Shown here piece after piece: positions 28,280-36,954 of a DNA stretch of 64,000 nt. Below the pieces are notes generated by a model. It did no database searches, was not told where the DNA came from, and was given only the letters and a program-made list of their open reading frames with translations. Source of the DNA: Cupriavidus cauae (GTDB lineage Bacteria; Pseudomonadota; Gammaproteobacteria; Burkholderiales; Burkholderiaceae); the NCBI RefSeq assembly GCF_008632125.1, contig NZ_VWRN01000035.1, positions 186,001-250,000 on the forward strand, read 5' to 3'. How positions within the stretch are numbered: the first letter of the stretch is position 1; every line of letters begins with the position of its first letter. The position numbers and the translations under genes are program-made.

Positions 28280-29212
28280 TCAGCGACAGTACTTCCGATA
28301 CTGGTTGAAATGCCGAATCGCGCGATGCGCGTCGCCCAGCTGCTCATGCAGCCGGGCCGCATTGAAATGCGCATCCGCCATGTCCGGCGCGATGTCGATG
28401 CAGCGGTGATAGCTGCGCAGCGCGTCCTCGTATCGCTCCAGATCTTCGAGCGTGACGCCGAGATTGAAGTGGAGCAGCGGTTCGTCGCCGATCGCGGTGA
28501 GCGCGTCCCGATACAGCGATTCGGCCTCCTGCACGCGCCCCGCCTCGGTCAGCAGGCAGCCGAGGTTCAGATAGGGATCGGCGTAGTCGGGGGCGATCGC
28601 GATCGCGCGGCGGTAGGCCTGTTCGGCCTTGCGCATGTCCTGTGCTTCGAGCTGGCAGCCGAGCTGGAACCATGTACCGGCGTCGGGGCCGTGGCCGGTA
28701 TGCTCCTCCGCGCGGTGCTCGGTGGGGTCGGTGCGGTTGTCAGCGCGGTTGTCAGCGCGGTTGCCAGCGCAGTTATCAGCGCTGTTTTCGGCCCGGTTGT
28801 CGGCCTTCCTTGCCGACTGGATCGACAGCACCGCGCCCGGCTGCGACCGGCTCGGCTGCAATTCCATCACCAGCTGGCCGGTCTCGACCTCCCACTGGCG
28901 ATGCGCCTCGGAGACGACCACGCCATTGCCGACCGCCGCGATCCGCACACCCGACAGCGGCCGGTCCTGCGACCACGCCTTCAATCGCTGCAAGGCCCGC
29001 GTGACGCGCCGCGGCGGCACATTGGCCTTCTTCAGCGAATCGGCGGTGCGGATCAGCACCACGTCCTGGAACGAGAACTGGCGCTCGCCGCGGCTGCCCT
29101 TGATCGGTTCGAGCAAACCCGCTCGCGTCAGGCTCGCCACCGTCCCGCGCGAGACGCCGAACGTGCCTTCGATGTCCTTCAGCGTGAAGCTGTCCTTGCC
29201 GACCGCGCTCAT
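28280..29212 (-). CDS. MerR-type HTH fused to TPR repeats
   Basis: Protein of 310 residues. Residues 8-75 look like a MerR winged helix (FTLKDIEGTFGVSRGTVASL), then a middle region, then a low-complexity linker with repeated A-D-N-R units (about residues 135-165; DNA unit of 12 bp), then three or four TPR repeats (about 180-300; AYRRAIAIAPDYADPYLNLG). It overlaps the Ku gene stop by ATGA, so it is translated with Ku. No known NHEJ factor has this layout; a DNA-binding scaffold or regulator of Ku is the simplest guess. Confidence 0.75.
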   Translation of the reverse strand: MSAVGKDSFTLKDIEGTFGVSRGTVASLTRAGLLEPIKGSRGERQFSFQDVVLIRTADSLKKANVPPRRVTRALQRLKAWSQDRPLSGVRIAAVGNGVVVSEAHRQWEVETGQLVMELQPSRSQPGAVLSIQSARKADNRAENSADNCAGNRADNRADNRTDPTEHRAEEHTGHGPDAGTWFQLGCQLEAQDMRKAEQAYRRAIAIAPDYADPYLNLGCLLTEAGRVQEAESLYRDALTAIGDEPLLHFNLGVTLEDLERYEDALRSYHRCIDIAPDMADAHFNAARLHEQLGDAHRAIRHFNQYRKYCR

Positions 29213-30090
29213 TTCCTGGCAGTACGTCGGATCGGGGTCGCGGCCTCCGTGGCGCGCTTGGCGCCCTTGCGCGGCGCCGCCTCGCGCGCAGGCTTCTTCG
29301 CGGCGGCCTGCGACTTGCTCAGGCTCGCCTTGAGCGCCGCCATCAGGTCGATCACCTCGCCGCCCTCGCTGGGCCGCTCCGCCGTCGCCGATACCGTGAT
29401 CTTCTTGCCCTCGATCTTCTTGTCGATCTCGGCCAGCACACGCTGCTTTTCCTCATCCTGATAGGCGGCCGGGTCGTAGGCCTCCACGGTGCTCTGCTCG
29501 ATCAGCTGCTCGGCCAGCGTCAGTTCGGCGGGGCGGATATCGGTGCGCTCGACGTTCAGGTCGGCCATCGAGCGGACCTCGTCCGCATAGAGCAATTGCT
29601 GCAGCACCAGGCCCTCGTCGTTGGCACGCACCTGCACCATGTACTGCTTGCCCTTCCACACCCAGGTGGCCAACGCGCAGGTGCCGGTCTTGCGCATCGC
29701 CTCGGTCAGCAGGCTGTATGGCTTGGCGCCGCGCTTGTCGGGCGCCAGATAGTAGGCCTTGTCGAAATAGATCGGGTCGATGGCGCCCATCGGCATGAAG
29801 GCGACGATGTCGATGGTGTGGCGCGCGCCGGTCTCCAGCGCGTCGAGCTCGTCGGGCGTGAATACCACGTACCGGTCCTTCTCGAACTCGTAGCCCTTGA
29901 CCATGTCGGCGCGCTCGACCACCACGCCCTCGCGCTGGCAGATGTACTGCTGCCGCAGCCGGGAGCCGCAGCCCTTGTGCAGCAGGTTGAAACCGATGCT
30001 GGACTTGCTTTCGGTCGCGGAAAAGACCCGGACCGGAATGGAAACCAAGCCGAAGCTCAGCGAGAGGGAGGCAATGGAGCGTGCGGCCAT
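29209..30090 (-). CDS. ku: Bacterial Ku, NHEJ DNA-end binding protein
   Basis: Protein of 293 residues with the bacterial Ku ring domain: N-terminal SIASLSLSFGLVSIPVRV, a middle TIDIVAFMPMGAIDPIYFDKAYYLAPD, and PAELTLAEQLIEQ before the C-terminal end. The tail (about residues 245-293) is Lys/Arg/Ala-rich, as in bacterial Ku proteins that use it to bind DNA and recruit LigD. LigD is not in this window. The gene is read toward the MerR-TPR gene, with which it overlaps by four bases. Confidence 0.93.
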   Translation of the reverse strand: MAARSIASLSLSFGLVSIPVRVFSATESKSSIGFNLLHKGCGSRLRQQYICQREGVVVERADMVKGYEFEKDRYVVFTPDELDALETGARHTIDIVAFMPMGAIDPIYFDKAYYLAPDKRGAKPYSLLTEAMRKTGTCALATWVWKGKQYMVQVRANDEGLVLQQLLYADEVRSMADLNVERTDIRPAELTLAEQLIEQSTVEAYDPAAYQDEEKQRVLAEIDKKIEGKKITVSATAERPSEGGEVIDLMAALKASLSKSQAAAKKPAREAAPRKGAKRATEAATPIRRTARK

Positions 30091-30277
30091 GTCGTCACCT
30101 TTCGGGTTGGCGTATTGCTAAAGAATAGTCGACGCTTCGTCTGCACGCCTGCCTCAGGCTTTCGTATAATGGCGGGTTTGCCGCCATGTCACCGCGCCAA
30201 CGCGGGATGCGGACGGCTGCCGGGCACCGCCCGCCCTCTGCTCCGACGCCCTGATCTCCCTCTGCGCCTCTCCCACC

Positions 30278-31069
30278 ATGAAAACTCTGAAAGCCCTCCT
30301 GATCGTCTCCGCCGTGGCCCTGTTCGCCGCCTGCGGCAAGTCCGAACAAGCCCCCGCCGCCGGTGCGCCGGCCGCGGCCGCCAAGACCGTCGTGGTCGGC
30401 CTGGACGACAACTTCCCGCCGATGGGCTTTCGCGATGCCAACAATGAACTGGTCGGCTTCGATATCGACATGGCCAAGGAAGCCGCGCGCCGCCTCGGCA
30501 TGACGGTCGAGTTCAAGCCCATCGACTGGAGCGCCAAGGAGGCCGAACTGAACGGCAAGCGCGTCGACGTGCTGTGGAACGGCCTGACCATCACCGACGA
30601 GCGCAAGAAGAACATCAGCTTCACCGCGCCCTACATGAGCAACCACCAGATCATCGTGGTGGGCAGCGCCTCGCCGATCAAGGCCAAGGCCGACCTGGCC
30701 GGCCGCATCGTCGGCGCGCAGGACGGCAGCAGCGCGGTCGACGCGATCCGCAAGGAGGCGCAGGTGGCCGCCAGCATCAAGGAGCTGAAGGCCTTTGGCG
30801 ACAACGTGACGGCGCTGATGGACCTGGCCGCCGGCCGCCTCGACGCCATCGTGGTCGATGAGGTCGTGGGCCGCTATCTGGTCAGCAAGCGCGCCGGCGA
30901 GTACCGCGTGCTCGACGAGAACTTCGGCACCGAGGACTACGGCGTCGGCCTGCGCAAGGACGACACCGAACTGCTGGCGCAGCTGGACAAGACGCTGGCC
31001 GAGATGAAGCAGGACGGCACGGCCTCCCGCATCGCGCAGCAGTGGTTCGGCGCGAATCTGATCAAGTAA
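30278..31069 (+). CDS. Amino acid ABC transporter substrate-binding lipoprotein
   Basis: Periplasmic binding protein of 263 residues, family 3 (polar amino acids). The N-terminus is a lipoprotein signal with lipobox L-F-A-A-C (Cys at about residue 19). The fold markers are VGLDDNFPPMGFRD at the start and DGLTIT-like WNGLTITDERK in the middle, with the hinge TAPYMSNHQ. It heads an operon with its permease and ATPase. The ligand (cystine, glutamine or similar) cannot be decided by eye. Confidence 0.9.
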   Translation: MKTLKALLIVSAVALFAACGKSEQAPAAGAPAAAAKTVVVGLDDNFPPMGFRDANNELVGFDIDMAKEAARRLGMTVEFKPIDWSAKEAELNGKRVDVLWNGLTITDERKKNISFTAPYMSNHQIIVVGSASPIKAKADLAGRIVGAQDGSSAVDAIRKEAQVAASIKELKAFGDNVTALMDLAAGRLDAIVVDEVVGRYLVSKRAGEYRVLDENFGTEDYGVGLRKDDTELLAQLDKTLAEMKQDGTASRIAQQWFGANLIK

Positions 31070-31076
31070 GCCCGCC

Positions 31077-31103
31077 GCGCCCCTTCACGGGGCGCCGCTT
31101 TTT
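31077..31103 (+). terminator. Intercistronic terminator/attenuator in the ABC operon
   Basis: Stem of 7 bp (GCGCCCC / GGGGCGC, loop TTCAC) followed by CGCTTTTTT, just after the binding-protein stop and before the permease gene. Partial termination here would give more binding protein than permease, a known strategy in ABC operons. Confidence 0.75.
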
Positions 31104-31132
31104 TCTGGATCCCGCGCGCCGGGTTTCGATCC

Positions 31133-31786
31133 ATGGACTACGTTCTCTCCCTGCTGGGACCGATGGCGCAGGGCGCGCGGATCACGCTCTCGCTGTTCTT
31201 CATCACGCTGGCGCTGTCGGTGCCGCTGGGCCTGGCGCTCGCGTTGGCGCGGCTGTCGGCATGGCGGCCGCTGAGCGTGGCCGTCAACGGCTATATCTGG
31301 CTGATGCGCGGCACGCCGCTGATGCTGCAGCTGCTGTTCGTCTATTTCGCGCTGCCGTTGCTGCCGGTGGTGGGCGTGCGCCTGCCGGACTTCCCCGCGG
31401 CGGTGGTCGCCTTCGCGTTGAACTACGCGGCGTATTTCGCCGAGATCTTCCGCGCCGGCATCCAGTCCGTCGACCGCGGCCAGTACGAAGCCAGCAAGGC
31501 GCTCGGCATGACCTACCTGCAGACGATGCGCCGCGTGGTGCTGCCGCAGATGGTGCGGCGCGTGCTGCCGCCGGTCAGCAACGAGACCATCACGCTGGTC
31601 AAGGACACCTCGCTGATCTACGTGCTGGCGCTGAACGACATCCTGCGCACCGCGCGCGGCATCGTGCAGCGCGACTTCACCACCACGCCTTTCCTGGTCG
31701 CCGCGGCGTTCTATCTGCTAATGACGCTGCTGCTGACCTGGATGTTCCAAAGCCTGGAAAAACGCTATGCCGCACACGATCAATGA
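31133..31786 (+). CDS. Amino acid ABC transporter permease
   Basis: Inner-membrane permease of 217 residues with about five helices and the HisM/GlnP-type region. The loop to the ATPase (EAA motif) reads [21 protein letters not shown], spanning about residues 119-139. It overlaps the ATPase gene by 20 bases. One permease gene suggests a homodimer. Function follows from the operon. Confidence 0.9.
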   Translation: MDYVLSLLGPMAQGARITLSLFFITLALSVPLGLALALARLSAWRPLSVAVNGYIWLMRGTPLMLQLLFVYFALPLLPVVGVRLPDFPAAVVAFALNYAAYFAEIFRAGIQSVDRGQYEASKALGMTYLQTMRRVVLPQMVRRVLPPVSNETITLVKDTSLIYVLALNDILRTARGIVQRDFTTTPFLVAAAFYLLMTLLLTWMFQSLEKRYAAHDQ

Positions 31787-32579
31787 GCCGCAGGCCCGCG
31801 GCGGCGAAGGGCAGGAGCGCCCGGTGATGATCCGCGCCCGCGATATCGTCAAGTCGTTCGGCACGAACCGCGTGCTGCACGGCGTCTCGCTGACGCTGCG
31901 CAAGGGCGAGGTGGTGGCGGTCATCGGGCCGTCCGGTTCGGGAAAAAGCACGCTGCTGCGCTGCCTGAACCATCTCGAGACGATCGACGGCGGCAGCATC
32001 GAGATCGAGGGCGAGACGCTGGCCGAGCCCGGCGCGGACCAGCGCAGCCGCTACGTGCCGGACGCCGAGGTACGCCGCATCTGCCGCAAGATGGGCATGG
32101 TGTTCCAGTCCTTCAATCTGTTCCCGCACATGACGGTGCTGCAGAACATCATCGAGGCGCCGATGACGGTCAAGGGCATGGCGCGCGAGGCGGCCGTGCC
32201 GATCGCCGATGCGCTGCTGCGCAAGGTCGGCCTGCTGGAGAAGCGCGACAACTATCCGTCGCGCCTGTCGGGCGGGCAGAAGCAGCGCGTGGCGATCGCC
32301 CGCGCGCTGGCGATGGAGCCGGACATCATGCTGTTCGACGAACCGACCTCGGCGCTCGATCCCGAGCTGACCGGCGAGGTGCTGCGCACGATGCGGCAGC
32401 TGGCGGATGACCACATGACCATGCTGGTGGTCACGCACGAAATGGGCTTCGCGCGCGAAGTCGCGCACCGGGTCGTCTTCATGGACCAGGGCCGCATCGT
32501 CGAGAGCGCGCCGTCCGAGGAATTCTTCCGCGCGCCGCAGCATCCGCGCACGCGGGAGTTTCTGGCGCATATGCTGTAG
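31767..32579 (+). CDS. Amino acid ABC transporter ATP-binding protein
   Basis: ATPase of 270 residues. Walker [10 protein letters not shown] (about residues 53-61), Q-loop [10 protein letters not shown], signature [15 protein letters not shown], Walker [16 protein letters not shown] and switch His in [12 protein letters not shown] are all intact. The PAAT-type ABC ATPases (HisP/GlnQ group) share the spacing seen here. The ATG overlaps the permease end. A long hairpin follows the stop. Confidence 0.93.
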   Translation: MPHTINEPQARGGEGQERPVMIRARDIVKSFGTNRVLHGVSLTLRKGEVVAVIGPSGSGKSTLLRCLNHLETIDGGSIEIEGETLAEPGADQRSRYVPDAEVRRICRKMGMVFQSFNLFPHMTVLQNIIEAPMTVKGMAREAAVPIADALLRKVGLLEKRDNYPSRLSGGQKQRVAIARALAMEPDIMLFDEPTSALDPELTGEVLRTMRQLADDHMTMLVVTHEMGFAREVAHRVVFMDQGRIVESAPSEEFFRAPQHPRTREFLAHML

Positions 32580-32585
32580 CCGGCG

Positions 32586-32615
32586 AAAGACCGCGGGCAT
32601 TGCCCTGCGGTCTTT
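32586..32615 (+). terminator. Terminator after the amino acid ABC operon
   Basis: Outer stem AAAGACCGC / GCGGTCTTT (9 bp perfect) with an inner GGG/CCC pairing and one bulge. The right arm ends in three T, and the left begins with three A, so it can act on both strands. It separates this operon from the convergent DUF4142 gene at 32635. Confidence 0.75.
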
Positions 32616-32634
32616 CCCGGCCACGCGGCGGCCC

Positions 32635-33264
32635 TTACTTGTCGTTGCCGACCTTCTTGTTCAGGTCGCGCGCCATCTGCAGATGCTGCTCCAGATCGGG
32701 CACGTGCTTGGCGGCGAAGGCCTTGATGTCCGGGTCCTTCGCGTTCTTCGCGGCTTCCTGGAACAGCTTCACGGTCTTTTCATGCGCGGCGACGCCGATC
32801 CGGCTGGCGTACATCTTGTCGAAGCGCTCGCCATCGAGCGCGCTGAGCCCCTTCAGCTCGGTGCGCTGCACGACCGAAGGCTCGGTCGGCGGGGTATAGC
32901 CCTTGCTCGAGGCCAGCTTGGTCAGCTCCTCGTTGACCGCGGTGTGGTCCTTGATCATGCGGGCCGCAAACGATTTGACGTCGGCATTGGAAGCCTTCTG
33001 TTCGGCCAGCTTGCTGCCCTCGACCTCGGCCAGGCCGCCCTGCGCGGCGTTTTCCAGGAAGCTGCGGTCGGCGCGCACCAGCTTGCTGGTGTCGCCCGCG
33101 GTGCCTCGCGTGGTGGTCTGATCCGTTGCGGTCGTGGCGGGCATATTGCCGGGCGCCGTGTTCTTCGGCGCGGTGCTGGTGCCTTGCGCCATCACCGCGG
33201 TGGACAGCAGCAGGGAACAGGCGGCGGTACTGAAGACACTGAGTGCTGCGGTACGGATAGGCAT
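32635..33264 (-). CDS. DUF4142 family exported protein
   Basis: Exported protein of 209 residues: signal peptide MPIRTAALSVFSTAACSLLL through about residue 26 (cleavage near VMAQ), a Thr/Ala/Pro-rich linker, then a helical DUF4142 domain (about residues 60-205; KSFAARMIKDHTAVNEEL and AAHEKTVKLFQEAAKN). Members resemble ferritin-like four-helix bundles and are often linked to stress or outer-membrane upkeep. The start at 33264 has GGGAG about 9 bases upstream; a longer frame to 33321 would bury the signal peptide. Confidence 0.85.
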   Translation of the reverse strand: MPIRTAALSVFSTAACSLLLSTAVMAQGTSTAPKNTAPGNMPATTATDQTTTRGTAGDTSKLVRADRSFLENAAQGGLAEVEGSKLAEQKASNADVKSFAARMIKDHTAVNEELTKLASSKGYTPPTEPSVVQRTELKGLSALDGERFDKMYASRIGVAAHEKTVKLFQEAAKNAKDPDIKAFAAKHVPDLEQHLQMARDLNKKVGNDK

Positions 33265-33659
33265 GGCGTGTTCTCCCTTGAAGGTGGATGGGTTCGACCA
33301 ATCAGCAATATCCGCGCCCAACGCCGGCCTCGCCGATCACCGCCTTCGCCCCGTGGCTCGCGCAGGGCTTGCTGGGGCTTGTGCAGGGCCTGCACAAGGC
33401 TGGCGTTGGGATGTCGTGCGCCATCGCAATGACACCGCCGCATATCGGTCGGCGTATGGCCGGCGACCAGGGCGGCGACAAGGCCGGCGAAAAAATTGCA
33501 TGCGACGGTAAAAACGCTCGGCCCGGTGGCCGGCTTGGCAGGCAGTTCAACGTCCGGCCACGTCTCCGTACACATAACGCCGCGCAGTGCATGCAAAAAC
33601 GGCGTTTCGAGTGGCCCCCGTAGTAGAATTGCCCCCACTTAAACCGATGTCCCTGCCGC
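33265..33659. other. Gap between the DUF4142 and GntR genes
   Basis: 395 bases with no convincing gene. It holds the divergent promoters of the DUF4142 and GntR genes and a near-perfect palindrome at 33378-33398. I see no RNA gene in it. Confidence 0.45.
33378..33398. promoter_or_regulatory. 21-bp odd palindrome, possible operator
   Basis: Two 10-base arms, CTTGTGCAGG and CCTGCACAAG, are exact inverted repeats around one central G. It lies 262 bases before the GntR start and 114 bases before the DUF4142 start. Such loop-free symmetry suits a dimeric DNA-binding protein rather than a terminator; which one is unknown. Confidence 0.5.
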
Positions 33660-34343
33660 ATGCCCGAAGAGCGAACGAGTCTGGCGGAAACGATCCGCGC
33701 CACCATCGAACAGGAGATTCTGTCCGGCAAGCTGGCCAGCGGCGCCCAACTCGACGAGCAGCAATTGCTGTCGCGTTTCTCGGTATCGCGTACGCCGGTG
33801 CGGGAGGCGTTGATCCGGCTGGCGTCGGCCGGGCTGGTCGATCTGGTGCCGCGCCGCGGCGCGATTGTGTCCGCCATCACGCTGCGCGAATACGTTGCCA
33901 TGAGCGAGATCCTGGTACAGCTCGAGGCATTGGCGGCCCAGCTGGCGGCGCGGCGTATCACCGAGGCCGAACGGGGGGCGCTGCGGGAGGCCTATGCGGC
34001 TTGCCAGCAGGCTGCGGCGCAGGCCAGCGCCGACCGTTATCGCGAGGCCAACGATCGTTTCCACGCGGTCATCTACGAGGCCTGCCGCAACGAGATCCTG
34101 AGCGCGCAGATTCGCACGATGCGGGCCCGCATGCGTGGCATGCGCGACTACCGCTTCGAGAAGCCCGCGCGCATTCGCGCCTCGCTCGAGGAACATGGCG
34201 CGGTGATGGAGGCGATCCTGCGCGGCGATGAAGAGGCAGCGGCGCGGGCGATGGTCGAGCACATCTCGACCGGCGGGAACGTCTATGCGGACATGATCGC
34301 GTCGATGCCGGACGACGCCGTCGGCGCCAAGGGGGCGCGCTGA
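33660..34343 (+). CDS. GntR family (FCD-type) transcriptional regulator
   Basis: Regulator of 227 residues: N-terminal winged HTH (about residues 10-70, LSRFSVSRTPVREALIRLA) and an all-helical FCD effector domain with the metal/ligand-binding His and Asp/Asn residues in EANDRFHAVIYEACRNE and EEHGAVMEAI. FCD-type GntR proteins usually repress catabolic genes for organic acids. It neighbours the Bug/CoA-transferase cluster at 34.4-39.5 kb and is the likely controller of that cluster. Confidence 0.88.
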   Translation: MPEERTSLAETIRATIEQEILSGKLASGAQLDEQQLLSRFSVSRTPVREALIRLASAGLVDLVPRRGAIVSAITLREYVAMSEILVQLEALAAQLAARRITEAERGALREAYAACQQAAAQASADRYREANDRFHAVIYEACRNEILSAQIRTMRARMRGMRDYRFEKPARIRASLEEHGAVMEAILRGDEEAAARAMVEHISTGGNVYADMIASMPDDAVGAKGAR

Positions 34344-34455
34344 GCCGGGGCGCCCCGGCAAGCGCGAGAAAGCACGGCAGCGAGCGAGTCAGCAATCGCG
34401 ACAGAAGACACGCCAGCCTGCGCACCAACAACCGCGCCAGCCGGCGCCGCGCGTT

Positions 34456-35484
34456 TCAATCGATCTTCACGCCCGCCTGCACCGTGCGTTGCAGCGCGTT
34501 CTTGCCATCCTGCTGCGCCCATTGCTTGAACTCGGCCGGCGAGCGCGACGGTGCCGGTTCGCTGCCGTTGTCGACCAGACGCGTGCGAATGGCCGGATCG
34601 GCCAGCACCTTGGTGGCGACGGCATAGAGCTTGTCCGTGACCTCCTTCGGCAGCCCCGCCGGTCCGAACAGCCCGAACCAGAACGTGTAGTCGAAGCCCG
34701 GCAAACCGAGCTCGGCAATGGTCGGCAGCCCCGGCGCCACGGCGGAGCGCTGCGGCGTCGTGACGCCGATCATCTTGACCACGCCCTGCGTGCCGAGCGG
34801 CAGCACCGACGATGCCGTGCCGAAGGAAAACTCCACTTCGCCCGCCGCCACCGCCTGCAAGGCCGGCGCGCCGCCCTTGTACGGCACGTGTGTCATGTCG
34901 ACACCGACCGCGTTCGCAAACGACAGCCCGGCGACATGCGGCGATCCGCCGATGCCCGAAGACGAGTAGTTGAACTTGCCGGGATTCGCCTTGGCCTTCG
35001 CCGCAAGCGTTTTCACGTCGGCGATGCCGAGGTCCTTGTTGACGGCCAGGATCAGCGGCGAGATGGTCAGCCGCGTAATCGGCGTGAAGCTGTCGGCCTT
35101 GTACTTGACCTTGTACAGGTGCTGGTCCATGCCATAGATCGTCGCCGTGGCCAGCCCCAGCGTATAGCCGTCCGCCGGCGCCTGCGCCAGCCATGCCGAT
35201 GCGAGCGTGCTGCCGGCACCGGGCTTGTTCTCGACCACCACCGGCTGTCCCAGCTCCTTGGACATGGCCTCGCCGACCACGCGCGCAACGAAATCGGCCG
35301 CGCCGGCCGGCGTGTAGCCGATCACCAGCCGGATCGGCTTGTTCGGATAGCCTTCGGCCATCGCGGCGCCGGGCGCGATGGCGGCGATCAGACCCACGGC
35401 CGCCAGGGCCGCGACAGTGGCAGAGGCCCTGAAGGCCGCGGAGGTCGCGGAGCTCGCGGAGGTCGCTGTGGAATGGCTGTGCAT
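34456..35484 (-). CDS. Bug/TTT-family periplasmic receptor
   Basis: Receptor of 342 residues with an unusually long signal region of about 43 residues (Ser/Thr/Ala-rich, then the hydrophobic core, cleavage AMAEG). Family marks: YPNKPIRLVIGYTPAGAADFVARV, cited as about residues 46-69, VVVENKPGAGSTL and VPYKGGAPALQA. A GGAG site precedes the ATG. It is transcribed with the upstream CoA-transferase gene (58-base gap), so the carried acid may be activated to a CoA thioester. Confidence 0.9.
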   Translation of the reverse strand: MHSHSTATSASSATSAAFRASATVAALAAVGLIAAIAPGAAMAEGYPNKPIRLVIGYTPAGAADFVARVVGEAMSKELGQPVVVENKPGAGSTLASAWLAQAPADGYTLGLATATIYGMDQHLYKVKYKADSFTPITRLTISPLILAVNKDLGIADVKTLAAKAKANPGKFNYSSSGIGGSPHVAGLSFANAVGVDMTHVPYKGGAPALQAVAAGEVEFSFGTASSVLPLGTQGVVKMIGVTTPQRSAVAPGLPTIAELGLPGFDYTFWFGLFGPAGLPKEVTDKLYAVATKVLADPAIRTRLVDNGSEPAPSRSPAEFKQWAQQDGKNALQRTVQAGVKID

Positions 35485-35542
35485 CGGTGTCTCCTTGTCA
35501 TGTTGTATGGGTCGATGGGGCTCTGCGGCTCCTCGTCGATCG

Positions 35543-36742
35543 TCAGGCGATGGCGCCCTTGTCGCGCCACTGCGCGATCAGCTCCGGCGCAAAGCCCAGC
35601 TCGCCGAGCAGTTCGTCGGTCTGCTCGCCGGGGTCCGGCGCCGCGCGCGCAAAGCGCTCGGGGTGGGGCGCGGCGGACAGGTTGATCGGCGAGCGCAGCA
35701 GGTCGAGTTCGCCCAAAACAGGGTGGCGCGCGGTACGGGTCATGCCGAGGTGGCGGACCTGCGGATCCTCGAAGGCCTGCCCGATATCGAGCACGGGGCC
35801 GCAAGGCACGCCAGCGGGATTGAGCCGCGTCATCAATTCCGCGCAGGTAAAGCGCGAGGTGTGGGCCTGGATCGCTTCGTCGAGCGCGGCCCGATTGCGG
35901 GCACGCGAACGCGCGTCGCGATAGTCGGCGTGGTCGATCAGATCGTGCGCCTCCAGCGCCTGGCAGAAGTTGGCCCACATCCGTTGCGTGCTGGCCGCGA
36001 TATTGACCAGGCCATCGCTGGCGCGATAGGTGCCCATCGGCACCAGCGTCGGATGGGCGTTGCCTTGCTGCGTCGGCACTTCGCCGTCGACCGTGTAGCG
36101 CGCCGCCTGGAAATCGAGCTTGTTGAGCATCGACTCGATCAGCGAGGTATGGACCCATTGGCCGCGACCGGTCCGTTCGCGGTGGAACAGCGCCAGCAGA
36201 ATCCCCTGGCCCAGGAACATGCCCGCCGTGGTGTCCGAGATCGCGATGCCGACGCGGACCGGGCCGCGCCCCGGCTCGCCGGTGACCGAGCTCAGCCCGC
36301 ACATCCCCTGCACGATCTGGTCGACGCCGGGCCGTTCGCTGTAGGGGCCATCCTGGCCGAAGCCCGAGATGCTGGCGAGGATCACGCGCGGATTGCGGGC
36401 GCTCAGCGCCTCGTATGTCAGCCCGAGCCTGGCCTTGACCACCGAGCGGAAGTTCTCGACCACCACGTCGGTGTTCTCCAGCAGCCGCGCCAGGATCTGC
36501 GCGCCCTCCGGCGTCTTCAGGTCCACGCACATGCTGCGCTTGTTGCGGTGCAGGTTCTGCTCATCCGAGCCGCGGCGTTGGCCCGTCACCGAGCCGTGGT
36601 CCTTTGGCGGCGGCGGCTCGAGCCGGATGACATTGGCGCCCCAGTCGGAGAGCAGCCGTACCGCGGCCGGGCCGGCGCGGGCGACGGTCAGGTCGAGGAC
36701 GTTGATGCCGTGCAATGGAAGTTGGGGTTCGGATTGGGCCAT
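35543..36742 (-). CDS. CaiB/BaiF family (class III) CoA-transferase
   Basis: Cytosolic CoA transferase of 399 residues that moves CoA between organic acids. Typical features: INVLDLTVARAGPAAVRLLSDWGA (about residues 10-33) near the N-terminus, ENFRSVVKARLGL, RNPRVILASISGFGQDGPY and the catalytic Asp likely within RPGVDQIVQG. The ATG at 36740-36742 is used; an in-frame GTG at 36781 also exists, and neither has a clear ribosome binding site. It faces the quinone oxidoreductase gene across an operator-like region. Confidence 0.88.
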   Translation of the reverse strand: MAQSEPQLPLHGINVLDLTVARAGPAAVRLLSDWGANVIRLEPPPPKDHGSVTGQRRGSDEQNLHRNKRSMCVDLKTPEGAQILARLLENTDVVVENFRSVVKARLGLTYEALSARNPRVILASISGFGQDGPYSERPGVDQIVQGMCGLSSVTGEPGRGPVRVGIAISDTTAGMFLGQGILLALFHRERTGRGQWVHTSLIESMLNKLDFQAARYTVDGEVPTQQGNAHPTLVPMGTYRASDGLVNIAASTQRMWANFCQALEAHDLIDHADYRDARSRARNRAALDEAIQAHTSRFTCAELMTRLNPAGVPCGPVLDIGQAFEDPQVRHLGMTRTARHPVLGELDLLRSPINLSAAPHPERFARAAPDPGEQTDELLGELGFAPELIAQWRDKGAIA

Positions 36743-36771
36743 GGCAGGGGAAGGATGATTGGGTGCGTCGA

Positions 36772-36800
36772 GTATACGCACAACAATCGTATGTATACGA
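36772..36800. promoter_or_regulatory. Paired GTATAC boxes between divergent units, candidate GntR operator
   Basis: GTATAC occurs at 36772-36777 and 36793-36798, 21 bp apart (two helix turns). The second lies in a perfect inverted repeat TCGTAT-GT-ATACGA (36787-36800). FCD-type GntR repressors such as VanR use GTATAC-centred sites, and the GntR gene is 2.4 kb away in the same cluster. Binding is inference. Confidence 0.5.
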
Positions 36801-36954
36801 ATAGGGGGTTGTATGGATGCGGAGAGTCGCTCTGTGTCCTAGACTTTGCGCTGTGCGGTTGCCCGCGGTCGCCCGTGATCGCTCGCACGACCAGGGTGCG
36901 GCACCAATAAGTGACCTCCAGGCGACGAACGTGCGTCCCCCTTCAAGGAATCGT

